A stretch of 64,000 nucleotides of DNA. Source: Azospirillum agricola. GTDB lineage: Bacteria > Pseudomonadota > Alphaproteobacteria > Azospirillales > Azospirillaceae. The position numbers were made by a program, and so were the translations under genes. Position 1 is the stretch's first letter, and every line of letters begins with the position of its first letter. Under the pieces are notes generated by a model, which ran no database searches, was not told where the DNA came from, and was given only the letters and a program-made list of their open reading frames with translations. Below, piece by piece: positions 49,551-57,901 of the stretch. The stretch is from assembly GCF_017876095.1 (NCBI RefSeq), contig NZ_JAGINM010000015.1, positions 124,001 to 188,000 on the forward strand. Direction: 5' to 3'.

Positions 49551-50597
49551 ATGCTGCTGACCCGCCGCAACCTGATGCAGACGGCGCTGACGCTGGGCGC
49601 CATGCACGCCTTCCCCGGCCTGACCTGGGCGCAGGCCCGCCCGCTGGTCTTCGCGACCTTCACCGGAAGCTGGGAGGAGGCGCACAAGGCCGTGCTCGTC
49701 CCCGCCTTCCGCAAGGCGGCCGGCAACGCCGACATGGTGCTCGACCCGATGCTGTCGGTCGACCAGATCGCCAAGGTCAACGCGGCGAAGAACAACCCGC
49801 CGATCGACGTCATGCTGCACGATCCGGGCCCGGCGCTCCAGGCGGTGGCCCAGGGCCTCGTCGAGCCCTATCCGGTCGACAAGAGCGCCCACTACAAGGA
49901 CCTGATCCCGGCGGCGCAGGAGCCGAGCGGGCCGGCGCCCTTCTTCCAGGTTGTCGGGCTGACCTACAACCCGGAGACGGTGAAGACCCCGCCGACCAGC
50001 TGGGCCGATCTGTGGAAGCCGGAGTTCAAGGGCCGCGTCGGCATCACCAACCTGAACTCGACGCTCGGCACCGGCTTCATGGTCGAGCTGGCCAAGATGC
50101 ATGGCGGGTCGGAGAGCAACATCGACCCGGCCTTCAAGGCGATCGAGGCGCTGCGCCCCAGCCTCGCCGCCGTCGCCGCCAACCCCGGCCAGCTCGCCAC
50201 CCTGTTCCAGCAGGGCCAGATCGACATCTCGCCCGGCAACTTCAACGCCATCCAGATCCTCAAGGCGCGCGGCGTGCCGGTGGAGTGGGTGGCGCCGAAG
50301 GAGGGCGCCATCGCCTTCAAGACGACCATCCACATCGTCAAGAACTCCCCCAACCGCGAGCTGGCCTTCAAGCTGATCGAGGCCGCCCTGTCGCCGGAGG
50401 TGCAGGCGATTCTGATGGAGGAGCCCTACCTGATCGTGCCGACCAACACCAAGGTCGCCATGAAGGGCGAGATCGCCAAGGCGCTGGCCAAGGATCACGC
50501 CGATCTGGAGAAGAAGTTCGTGTTCCAGGACTGGGCCAAGATCAACGAGCAGCGCGCCGCCTGGATCGAACGCTTCAACCGCGAGATTCGCGTCTGA
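49551..50597 (+). CDS. Spermidine/putrescine-type periplasmic binding protein (PotD-like)
   Basis: Binding protein of the same importer, 348 aa. A twin-arginine-type signal (LTRRNLMQTALTLG, cleavage near AQA at residue 28) suggests Tat export. The mature protein has the PotD-like bilobal pattern: FATFTGSWEEAHKAVL, VDVMLHDPGP-type hinge seen as PPIDVMLHDPGPAL, LTYNPETVKTPPTSWADLW and KGRVGITNLNST. TYN(P)..PPTSW is the standard signature of extracellular solute-binding family 1 polyamine-type proteins. Followed by a 196-bp composite palindrome before the permease genes. Confidence 0.88.
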   Translation: MLLTRRNLMQTALTLGAMHAFPGLTWAQARPLVFATFTGSWEEAHKAVLVPAFRKAAGNADMVLDPMLSVDQIAKVNAAKNNPPIDVMLHDPGPALQAVAQGLVEPYPVDKSAHYKDLIPAAQEPSGPAPFFQVVGLTYNPETVKTPPTSWADLWKPEFKGRVGITNLNSTLGTGFMVELAKMHGGSESNIDPAFKAIEALRPSLAAVAANPGQLATLFQQGQIDISPGNFNAIQILKARGVPVEWVAPKEGAIAFKTTIHIVKNSPNRELAFKLIEAALSPEVQAILMEEPYLIVPTNTKVAMKGEIAKALAKDHADLEKKFVFQDWAKINEQRAAWIERFNREIRV

Positions 50598-50608
50598 GGT
50601 TTGGAGTT

Positions 50609-50804
50609 CCCCCTCTCCCCCCAGCGCTGGCTTTGCCAGCGCTGCCGACAGGCGAAGCGAAGCTTCGCCGAAAGGCGGGGAGAGGGTCGGGGTGAGGGGG
50701 ATGCACGGCGTGACGCCGCAAGCGTCCAGAAGCGCCCCTCCCAATCCCGGAAATCCCCGCCGTGCATCCCCCTCACCCTAACCCTCTCCCCAGGGGGAGA
50801 GGGG
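50609..50804. repeat. Composite palindromic element with inserted hairpin (C)
   Basis: Longest of three related elements. The first arm holds a different 9-bp stem with a 3-base loop (agcgctggc-ttt-gccagcgct) than copy B, followed by the same gccgacaggcgaagcgaag and cttcgccgaaagg. A 67-base spacer with its own inverted repeat (atgcacggcg..cgccgtgcat) separates the arms. It lies between the binding-protein and first permease gene. Confidence 0.88.
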
Positions 50805-50859
50805 ACCAGGGGTGCGGGTCGGGGCGGAAGAGAGTTTTTTGATTCAGGAGACACACCCC

Positions 50860-51717
50860 ATGGCCGCGGCGTTGCGCAACGTCACCACCTACGACCTGAA
50901 GCTCGCGGCCCCGCTGGCGCTGGGGTTCGTCGTCTTCTTCATCACGCCGCTGGTCATCCTGCTGGCGCTCAGCTTCCAGGCCGACCCGCAGGGAAGCCAT
51001 TACGGGCTGACCCAGTACGTCAATTTCCTCGGCGACCGCTTCAGCCTGGGCGTGCTGGGCTCGACCCTGTGGCTGGGGGTGAAGGTCACGGCACTGACGC
51101 TGCTGCTGGGCTATCCGGTGGCGTGGCTGCACCAGCGCGCGCCCTCCTGGGCCAAGGGGACCATCATGCTGCTGGTGCTGCTGCCGCTGTTGACCAGCGT
51201 GGTGGTGCGCACCTTCGCCTGGGTCGTCATCCTCGGCCGCCAGGGCATCGTCAACGCCTCGCTGGCCGGGCTCGGGCTGATCGACACGCCGCTGAAGCTG
51301 CTCTACACCGAGAGCGGCGTGGTCATCGCGCTGGCGCAGGTGCAGATGCCGCTGATGGTGCTGCCGCTGATCACGGCGCTGAGCCGCATCGACCCCAACC
51401 TCGCCGACGCCTCCTCGGTGCTGGGGTCCGGGCACTGGCGGACCTTCCGCAAGGTGATCCTGCCGCTGTCGCTGCCGGGTATCGTCGCCGGCTGCCTGCT
51501 GACCTACGCCGCCGCCATCACCGCCTTCATCACCCAGAGCCTGATCGGCGGCGGGCAGATGCTGTTCATGCCGATGTACATCTACCAGCAGGCGTCCACC
51601 TTGCAGAACTGGCCCTTCGCCGCCGCGATCTCCATCGTCTTCCTGGTCGCGGTGCTGGTGGTGGTGTCGATCTTCAACGCGCTGGGCCGCCTGTCGCGCG
51701 GCTACACCAACGCCTGA
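50860..51717 (+). CDS. Spermidine/putrescine-type ABC permease (PotB-like)
   Basis: Inner-membrane permease, 285 aa. ATG 50860 follows AGGAG at nine bases and begins the natural N terminus (MAAALRNVTTYDLKL). Six helices, beginning with LALGFVVFFITPLVILLAL. The EAA-type coupling loop is DASSVLGSGHWRTFRKVILPLSLPGI. The length and first-helix position fit PotB/PotH. The next permease starts 15 bases after its stop. Confidence 0.9.
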   Translation: MAAALRNVTTYDLKLAAPLALGFVVFFITPLVILLALSFQADPQGSHYGLTQYVNFLGDRFSLGVLGSTLWLGVKVTALTLLLGYPVAWLHQRAPSWAKGTIMLLVLLPLLTSVVVRTFAWVVILGRQGIVNASLAGLGLIDTPLKLLYTESGVVIALAQVQMPLMVLPLITALSRIDPNLADASSVLGSGHWRTFRKVILPLSLPGIVAGCLLTYAAAITAFITQSLIGGGQMLFMPMYIYQQASTLQNWPFAAAISIVFLVAVLVVVSIFNALGRLSRGYTNA

Positions 51718-51732
51718 GGAGGGCGGAAAGCC

Positions 51733-52545
51733 ATGACCAACCGCCGCATCGATTTCGACGCGCTCAGCTTCCGCATCGTCATGACCGGCGTCGCGCTGCT
51801 GGCGCTGGCGCTGCTCGCCGCCCCGACCATCGTGGTCATCTGGGTGTCCTTCACCAGCGGCTATTCGCTGAAGTTCCCGCCGCCCGGCTATTCGCTGCGC
51901 TGGTACGTCGAGCTGTGGAACGCCTGGCAGCTCCAGTTCGCCATGATGAACAGCCTGAAGGTGGCCTTCTGGGCGACCGCCCTGTCGATCCTGCTGGGGG
52001 TGGCGGCCTCGCTGGGCATCGCGCGCTCGGCGTCACTGACCGCCCGCGTGCTCGACAGCCTGTTCCTGTCGCCGCTGGTGCTGCCGGCGCTGGCCTTCGG
52101 GCTGTCGTCGCTGATGTTCTTCTCGCTGGTCGGCGTGCCGGTGTCGCCGCTGACGCTGATCATCGGCCACACCGTGGTGTCGGTCCCCTTCGTGGTGCGC
52201 AACACGGTGGCGTCGCTGGCCCAGATGAACCCGGCGCTGCTGGAGGCCTCGGCCAGCCTGGGCGCCTCGCGCTGGCACAGCTTCCGCCGCATCACCCTGC
52301 CGCTGATCCGGCCGGGCATCCTGGCCGGCGGCTTCATCGCCTTCATGGCGTCCTTCGACAACGTGCCGGTGTCGCTGTTCCTGCGCGACGCCGCCACCGA
52401 CATGCTGCCGATCCGCATGTGGCAGGATCTGGAGGGCAAGCTGGACGTCACCGTCGCCGCGCTGTCGGGCGTGCTGATCGTCGTCACCATCGCCCTGATG
52501 CTGGTGATGGAGCGCGTCGCCGGCCTGTCCAAGCGGTTGACCTGA
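51733..52545 (+). CDS. Spermidine/putrescine-type ABC permease (PotC-like)
   Basis: Second permease, 270 aa, six helices beginning VALLALALLAAPTIVVIWVSF. The coupling loop is EASASLGASRWHSFRRITLP, and FMASFDNVPVSLFL is the strongly conserved PotC/PotI segment (SFDNVxVSLF). A GAGGAGGG SD precedes it. Last gene of the sigma-54-type operon; the hydrolase gene that follows is on the other strand. Confidence 0.9.
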   Translation: MTNRRIDFDALSFRIVMTGVALLALALLAAPTIVVIWVSFTSGYSLKFPPPGYSLRWYVELWNAWQLQFAMMNSLKVAFWATALSILLGVAASLGIARSASLTARVLDSLFLSPLVLPALAFGLSSLMFFSLVGVPVSPLTLIIGHTVVSVPFVVRNTVASLAQMNPALLEASASLGASRWHSFRRITLPLIRPGILAGGFIAFMASFDNVPVSLFLRDAATDMLPIRMWQDLEGKLDVTVAALSGVLIVVTIALMLVMERVAGLSKRLT

Positions 52546-52639
52546 CCCCGCTCGGCCTATCCCGTTGGCCTGACCCCGCCGCGCCACAGTCGACGGCTCA
52601 TTGGAGCCGTCCAACCGCAGATGGTTGACCGCGACCGCC

Positions 52640-52993
52640 TCACACACCCAGAAACAGCGACACGCCATAGGGCGTGAACTTCAAGGGCAGATGCAGATGA
52701 CGGTCGGGGTCGGTCACCACGAAGCGGAAGGGAAGGATGTCGAGAAATCCCGCCTGCTCCTCCGGATACCCGGCGGCGCGCAGCCAGTCGCCGATGTGGA
52801 ACAGCGCCTCGTGCGGGCCGGGGGCGATGCCCTCGCCGCGCACCGTCGGGTGGTCGAGCTGGCCGTTGGCGCCGAGCCGCCCCGCCGCCAGCCGGCGCCG
52901 TTCGGGGGCCAGCGCGTGAAGCTCCACATACAGCCCCTCCGCCGCGACGCCGCGCGCCACGTCGACGCCGTGAATCGAGATGCCGCCCGCCAT
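52640..52993 (-). CDS. Transthyretin-like 5-hydroxyisourate hydrolase homologue, variant C terminus
   Basis: Small transthyretin-fold protein of 117 aa, the normal length of HIU hydrolase (purine degradation). H8 in ISIHGVDVARG, ALFHIGDWLRAAG, FLDILPFRFVVTDPDRHLHLPL with H99/H101, correspond to conserved HIUase segments. However, the C-terminal catalytic tetrapeptide YRGS is replaced by FLGV (SLFLGV), removing the Arg and Ser thought important for catalysis, and the loop with the central Arg is changed. It may act on another cyclic ureide or be a weak HIUase. Divergent from an MFS transporter only 29 bases away; GGAGG SD. Confidence 0.7.
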   Translation of the reverse strand: MAGGISIHGVDVARGVAAEGLYVELHALAPERRRLAAGRLGANGQLDHPTVRGEGIAPGPHEALFHIGDWLRAAGYPEEQAGFLDILPFRFVVTDPDRHLHLPLKFTPYGVSLFLGV

Positions 52994-53022
52994 GCCCGTT
53001 CCTCCGTTCCCGAGTGGGCGCG

Positions 53023-54213
53023 ATGGTAGCCGAGACGCTCCCCACACCGCCAGCCCTGCCGGCGCTGCGCCCGGCGCTGGTGGCGATGACGGCGCTCCAG
53101 GCGGTGGTGGCGCTCGGGCTGTTCGCGCCCGGCGTGCTGGCGCCGCGCATGGGCATCGACCCGGCCGGGCTCGGGCTGTTCACCACCGCCGGCTTCCTGG
53201 TCGGCATGGCCGCGTCGCTCGGCGGCGGCGTGATGGCCGGGCGGCTGGGCGCCTTCCGCGTCGCCTCGCTCTGCGCGCTGGCGGTGGCGGCGGCGATGCT
53301 GTTCGCCATGCTGGGCGGCAACGCCGCCGCGCTGCTCGCCGCCGGGGTCGCCATCGGGCTGGCCTGCGGGCCGGAAACGCCGGCCAGTTCCGCCATCCTC
53401 GGGCGGCTGGCGCGCGAGGCCGACCGCCCCCTTGTCTTCTCGCTGCGCCAGACCGGCAACCAGCTCGGCGCCATGGCCGGGTCGGTGACGCTGCCGGCGA
53501 TCGCCATGGCCTTCGACCCGCGCGCCGGCTACGCCGCCATCGCGCTGGTGGCGCTGGGCGGCATCCTGCTGTTCGAGCGGCTGCGGCCGGTCTACGACCC
53601 GCTGACCCGCTCGGCCGGCGCCGCCTTCGGGCTGGGTGCGGCGTGGCGGCTGGTGCGCGACGACAGGGCGTTGCGGCGGATGGCGCTGGCGTCGGCCCCC
53701 TACGCGGCGACGCAGATCGCCCTGAATGGTTTCTTCGTCGTCTTCGCGGTGGCCGAGCTGGGCCTCGGCCATGTCGCCGCCGGGCTGGCGCTGGCGGTCG
53801 GCCAGGGCGGCGGACTGGCCGGGCGGCTCGGCTGGGGAGTCGTCGCGACGCGCTGGGTGGCGCCGCGCCGGCTGGTCGGGCTGCTCGGGCTCGGCATGGC
53901 CGCCGCCGCCGCCTTCATCGGGCTGGCGGGAGCCAGCCTGCCCTTCCCCCTGCTTCTGGTCGCCACCTTCCTGCTCGGCCTGACCGCCAGCGGCTGGAAC
54001 GGTGTCTTCCTCGCCGAAGTCGCCCGGCTGTCGCCGCGCGACCGCATCGGCGAGGCGACCGGCGCCGTGCTGGTCGGCAGCTACGTCGGGCTGATCGGCG
54101 GACCGATGCTGCTGATCGCCGCCTCGGCCTTCGGCGGCCTCGCGACCGGCTATCTGCTGATCGCCGCGCTGGCGGCGCTCGCCGGCCTCAGCCTTCTCGG
54201 AGAAAACCGCTGA
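53023..54213 (+). CDS. Major facilitator superfamily transporter
   Basis: Twelve-helix carrier of 396 aa from ATG 53023 (a GTG nine bases earlier is possible). The motif A region is degenerate (GGGVMAGRLGAFRVA); the helix 4-5 part GPETPASSAILGRLA and RQTGNQLGAMAGS resembles the CynX/NIMT and other small-anion carriers. It is coupled to the following amidase (TGATG) and divergent from the transthyretin-like gene, so it probably moves the amide or ureide substrate, or the acid product. The substrate is inferred only from context. Confidence 0.8.
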   Translation: MVAETLPTPPALPALRPALVAMTALQAVVALGLFAPGVLAPRMGIDPAGLGLFTTAGFLVGMAASLGGGVMAGRLGAFRVASLCALAVAAAMLFAMLGGNAAALLAAGVAIGLACGPETPASSAILGRLAREADRPLVFSLRQTGNQLGAMAGSVTLPAIAMAFDPRAGYAAIALVALGGILLFERLRPVYDPLTRSAGAAFGLGAAWRLVRDDRALRRMALASAPYAATQIALNGFFVVFAVAELGLGHVAAGLALAVGQGGGLAGRLGWGVVATRWVAPRRLVGLLGLGMAAAAAFIGLAGASLPFPLLLVATFLLGLTASGWNGVFLAEVARLSPRDRIGEATGAVLVGSYVGLIGGPMLLIAASAFGGLATGYLLIAALAALAGLSLLGENR

Positions 54214-55616
54214 TGTCCTCCTTCCCCCCTGCCGCCACGACCGCTGCCGCCATCGCCGCCGCCGTGCGCGCCGGCGCCGCCAGCGCCAGCAGCGCGACCG
54301 AGGCGGCGCTTGCCCGCATCGCCGCCGGCAACCCGGCGCTGAACGCCTTCGTCGCCGTCCATCATCAGGACGCGCTGGCGCAGGCCGAGGCGGTCGACCG
54401 GCGGATTGGCACGGGGGAAACGCTTCCATTGGCCGGTGTGCCGGTGGCGATCAAGGACACCATCTGGGTTGCCGGCCAGCGGGTGACGCAGGGCTCCCGC
54501 CTGTTCGCCGATTTCCGCGCCCCGGCCGACGCCATCGCGGTCGAGCGGCTGCGCGCGGCCGGCGCCGTCATCGTCGGGATGACGAACAGCTCGGAGTTCG
54601 CCTGCAAGGGCGTCACCACCAACCCGCTGTTCGGCCCGACCCGCCACCCGATGGACCCGCGCCTGACGCCCGGCGGCTCCAGCGGCGGGCCGGCGGCGGC
54701 GGTGGCCGGCGGGCTGGTGCCGCTGGCGCTCGGCACCGACGCCGGCGGGTCGAGCCGCCGCCCGCCCGCCCATGTCGGCGCGGTCGGCTTCAAGCCCTCC
54801 TTCGGCGCCATCCCCTACGGCCCCGGCTTCGCCGAGCCCTTCGTCGGGCTGGCGGTGATGGCGCCGATCGCCGCCGACGTCGCCGACGCCGCCTTGATGT
54901 TCGAGGCGCTGGCCGGTCCCGACCCGCGCGATCCGGATTCGGTGGCCATCGCGTCGGACGAGGATCGCCCGGCCGGAACGCTGACCGTCGCCTACAGCCC
55001 GCGCCTCGGGCTCGACGCGCCGGTGGACGAGGACGTCCGCGACGCGGTCGAGCGGGCCGTCGAGGCGCTGGAACGAGCCGGCGTCCGCATCCTCCGCCGC
55101 GATCCCGTCTGGCCGGCCGGCGTCACCGAGACCGCGCTGATGCCGTTGCAGCACGCCGGGCTGGCGGCGCTGTACGGCGACGCCTTCCGCCGCGACCCGG
55201 CCCTGTTCGACCCCGACATCGCCGCCCAGATCGAGCGCGGCCTGTCGTTGTCGGGGGCGGAGGTCGCCGCCGCCCAGATCCTGAGCGCCGAGGTCGCCCG
55301 CGCGCTGGCCGCCTTCCTCGCCGACACCGATCTTCTCGTCGGCCCGACCACCCCTTGCGTGGCGTGGCCGCTTGACCGGCTGGGGCCGGCGGTCATCGGC
55401 GGACAGCCGGTGCCGCCGCGGGCGCACGCGGTCTTCACCCCGCTCGTCAACCACGCCAAGGCCCCCGCCCTCAGCCTGCCTTGCGGCCGGGGCCGCGATC
55501 GGCTGCCGGTGGGGTTGCAGATCGTCGGCCCGCGTGGGTTCGACCGCCGGGTCCTGCGCTTCGCCGCCATCGCGGAACGGGCATTCGCCGAATTCTGGCC
55601 GGGAGCGGGTTTATGA
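54213..55616 (+). CDS. Amidase (amidase-signature family)
   Basis: Second amidase of the region, 467 aa. Catalytic Lys in VAIKDTIWVAG, cis-Ser in PGGSSGGPAAAVAGG and nucleophile in LGTDAGGSSRRPPAH. The stretch after the nucleophile, SSRRPPAH, differs from the common SIRxPAA. The start overlaps the MFS stop, and its stop overlaps the GntR start (ATGA), so three genes form one coupled unit. AtzF-, GatA- and nicotinamidase-like functions are not distinguishable; the neighbours point to a nitrogen-releasing step. Confidence 0.87.
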   Translation: MSSFPPAATTAAAIAAAVRAGAASASSATEAALARIAAGNPALNAFVAVHHQDALAQAEAVDRRIGTGETLPLAGVPVAIKDTIWVAGQRVTQGSRLFADFRAPADAIAVERLRAAGAVIVGMTNSSEFACKGVTTNPLFGPTRHPMDPRLTPGGSSGGPAAAVAGGLVPLALGTDAGGSSRRPPAHVGAVGFKPSFGAIPYGPGFAEPFVGLAVMAPIAADVADAALMFEALAGPDPRDPDSVAIASDEDRPAGTLTVAYSPRLGLDAPVDEDVRDAVERAVEALERAGVRILRRDPVWPAGVTETALMPLQHAGLAALYGDAFRRDPALFDPDIAAQIERGLSLSGAEVAAAQILSAEVARALAAFLADTDLLVGPTTPCVAWPLDRLGPAVIGGQPVPPRAHAVFTPLVNHAKAPALSLPCGRGRDRLPVGLQIVGPRGFDRRVLRFAAIAERAFAEFWPGAGL

Positions 55617-56329
55617 GTGTGGACGACGAAGCCCCGGACGCCGGTTCCATCCCCCGCCGCCGCCGTGCGCCGCCGCCGTCGCTGGCGGAGATGGCGGTGG
55701 ACCGGCTGCGCGGCATGATCATCTACGGCGATCTGGCGCCCTCGGCCCGGCTGATCGAGCCGGAACTGAGCGAACGGCTCGGCATTTCCCGCACGCCGCT
55801 GCGCGAGGCGCTGAAGCTGCTGGCGGCGGAGGGGCTGGTGATGCTGCGCCCCAACCGCAACGCCATCGTCGCGCCGCTCGACGCGGCCGAGCTGACGCAT
55901 CTGTTCGAGGCGGAGGGCTGCATCGAGAGCTTCGCCGCCCGCCTCGCCGCCGAGCGGATGACCGCCGCCGACCTGCGCCGCCTGCGCGGCTTCCAGGGCA
56001 GGATCGAGGCGTTGCAGGGGGCCGGCGCGCTGGAGGAGTATTTCGACATCAACCAGAAGATCCACCGGCTGATCGTCTCCAGCGCCAAGAATCCGGCGCT
56101 GGCCGAGGCGCACGACCGGCTGCTCGGCCGGCTGGCGCGGGCGCGCTACTTCGCGCTGGGCGCGCAGGGGCGGTGGAGGGAGTCGGTGCTGGAGCACCGC
56201 GAGATCCTGACCGCGCTGGAGTCGCGCGACGGCGACACGGCGCAACGGCTGTTCGTCCAGCATGTCGGCCGCACCGGCGAGGTCGTGGCGGCGGCCTGCG
56301 CCTCGCCGCGCGCTGTCCGGGCGGGTTGA
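55613..56329 (+). CDS. GntR-family regulator, FCD type
   Basis: DNA-binding regulator of 238 aa. The winged HTH (about 25-95) has MAVDRLRGMIIYGDLAPS, LSERLGISRTPLREALKLLA, EGLVMLRPNRNA, the classical FadR-subfamily sequence. The all-helical FCD effector domain (about 105-225) shows EYFDINQKIHRLIVSSAKNP, carrying the metal-ligand-type Asp/His. Coupled to the amidase gene by an ATGA overlap, so it likely regulates the MFS/amidase unit and perhaps the wider nitrogen-compound region. Its 3' end faces the hydantoinase gene. Confidence 0.88.
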   Translation: MSVDDEAPDAGSIPRRRRAPPPSLAEMAVDRLRGMIIYGDLAPSARLIEPELSERLGISRTPLREALKLLAAEGLVMLRPNRNAIVAPLDAAELTHLFEAEGCIESFAARLAAERMTAADLRRLRGFQGRIEALQGAGALEEYFDINQKIHRLIVSSAKNPALAEAHDRLLGRLARARYFALGAQGRWRESVLEHREILTALESRDGDTAQRLFVQHVGRTGEVVAAACASPRAVRAG

Positions 56330-56369
56330 GTTCGGGCACACGTGCCATGTGCATGCCCTATGGAGCCGG

Positions 56370-56398
56370 ATCCCCTCTCCCCGGGGGGAGAGGGGGAT
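56370..56398. terminator. Hairpin between convergent gntR and hydantoinase genes
   Basis: A 12-bp stem with one bulged G and a four-base loop (atcccctctccc paired with gggagagggggat). No long T-run on either side. Its bulged-stem design matches the hairpin at 46701 and its arms match the composite palindromes. Confidence 0.5.
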
Positions 56399-56444
56399 TC
56401 TGTGGCGCTCCGAGATCGAGATACTTGCACAATCCGCCTGGAGA

Positions 56445-57881
56445 TCAGAAAGGCAGCACCGGAGCCGGCGCGCCCTTGGGTCGAGCCGGGGCCGGCAGTC
56501 CGCAGGGCAGGAACTCCCCGCGCCCCGGAGACGCCAGCAGCGCACCGTCCCGGCACACCACCTCCCCACGGGACAGCGTTGTCACCGGCCAGCCGGTCAC
56601 CTCGATGCCCTCGTAGGGGGTGTAGTCCACGTTGTGGTGGAGCATCCCGTTGGTGATCGTCACCGTTCGCGCGGGATCCCACAGCGCGATGTCGGCGTCG
56701 GCCCCGACGGCGATGGTGCCCTTGCGCGGGTGCAGCCCGTACATGCGCGCCGGGTTGGTGGCGGTCAGCTCGACGAACCTGGTCAGTTCCATCCGGCCTT
56801 TCATCACGCCCTCGGAGAAGAGAAGCGGCAGGCGGGTTTCGACGCCGGGGATGCCGTTGGGCACGCAGGCGAAGGGGGCGTCGTCGCCATGCACCTTCTT
56901 GCCCTGCGGGCCGTCGAAGCGAAAGGGCGCGTGGTCGGAGGAGAAGACCTGGAAGGTGCCGCCGACCAGCCCGTCCCAGATCACCCGCTGGTTCGCCGCG
57001 TCGCGCGGCGGCGGCGAGCAGATGCACTTCGCTCCTTCAAAACCCTCGCCGCCCAGGTCGTCGGCGGTCAGGAACAGGTATTGCGGGCAGGTCTCGGCGT
57101 AGATGCGCAGGCCCCGCCCCTGCGCCCAGCGGATCTGCTCCACCGCGTCGGCGCCGGAGACGTGGACGATCAGGATCGGCACGTCGACCAGCTCGGCCAG
57201 CGAGATGGCGCGGTGGGTGGCCTCGCGCTCCGCCACGCGCGGGCGCGACACGCCGTGGAAGAAGGGGGCGGTCTGGCCGGCGCGCTCAAGCTTCTCGGTC
57301 AGCCAGGCGATGCAGTCGGCGTTCTCCGCGTGCATCATGACCATGGCGCCCTCGCTGCGGGCGATGTCGAGAACCTCCAGGATCTGGCGGTCGTTCAGCT
57401 TCAGCGCGTCGTAGGTCATGTAGATCTTGAAGGAGGTGTAGCCCTCGCGGATCAACGCCGGCAGCTCCTCCCCCAGGACCCGCTCGGTCGGGTCGGTGAC
57501 GATCAGGTGGAAGGCGTAGTCGATCACCGGCTTGCCCGCCGCGCGGCGGTGGTAGTCGTCGACCGCCGCGCGCAGCGACTGGCCCTTCTGCTGGCAGGCG
57601 AAGGGCAGCACCGTCGTGGTGCCGCCGAAGGCGGCGGAGCGGGTGCCGCTCAGGAAATCGTCGGCCATCACCGAGGCATCGCCGGTCGGCTGGTCGAAAT
57701 GGACATGGCCGTCCACCCCGCCGGGCAGGACCAGCAGGCCGGCGGCGTCGATCTCCTCGCGGCCGGCGGCGAGCCCGTCGCCGAGCGCCGCGACCTTGCC
57801 GTCGCGGACGCCGACGTCGGCCTTGAACACGTCCGACGCGGTGGCGACCGTGCCGTTGCGGATGACCAGATCGAAATCCAT
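56445..57881 (-). CDS. hydA: Dihydropyrimidinase/D-hydantoinase
   Basis: Cyclic amidohydrolase, 478 aa, opening dihydrouracil- or hydantoin-type rings. All binuclear-metal ligands are present: H59 and H61 (GVDGHVHFDQP), carbamylated K152 (GYTSFKIYMTY), H184 (MMHAENAD), H240 (ILIVHVSG) and D316 (SSDHAPF). PPPRDAANQ is typical of the hydantoinase/dihydropyrimidinase group rather than allantoinase. ATG 57881 follows AGGAGGG. It is the last gene of a six-gene minus-strand operon led by an ABC transporter; no dihydropyrimidine dehydrogenase or beta-ureidopropionase is visible, so a hydantoin or other cyclic ureide is a likely substrate. Confidence 0.88.
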   Translation of the reverse strand: MDFDLVIRNGTVATASDVFKADVGVRDGKVAALGDGLAAGREEIDAAGLLVLPGGVDGHVHFDQPTGDASVMADDFLSGTRSAAFGGTTTVLPFACQQKGQSLRAAVDDYHRRAAGKPVIDYAFHLIVTDPTERVLGEELPALIREGYTSFKIYMTYDALKLNDRQILEVLDIARSEGAMVMMHAENADCIAWLTEKLERAGQTAPFFHGVSRPRVAEREATHRAISLAELVDVPILIVHVSGADAVEQIRWAQGRGLRIYAETCPQYLFLTADDLGGEGFEGAKCICSPPPRDAANQRVIWDGLVGGTFQVFSSDHAPFRFDGPQGKKVHGDDAPFACVPNGIPGVETRLPLLFSEGVMKGRMELTRFVELTATNPARMYGLHPRKGTIAVGADADIALWDPARTVTITNGMLHHNVDYTPYEGIEVTGWPVTTLSRGEVVCRDGALLASPGRGEFLPCGLPAPARPKGAPAPVLPF

Positions 57882-57901
57882 GGGTTCCCTCCTGTTTGCC
57901 G

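Noticed and set aside
26934..50804. CRISPR array
   Set aside because: The repeats are inverted, dispersed over kilobases and of unequal length, with no regular spacers and no cas genes.
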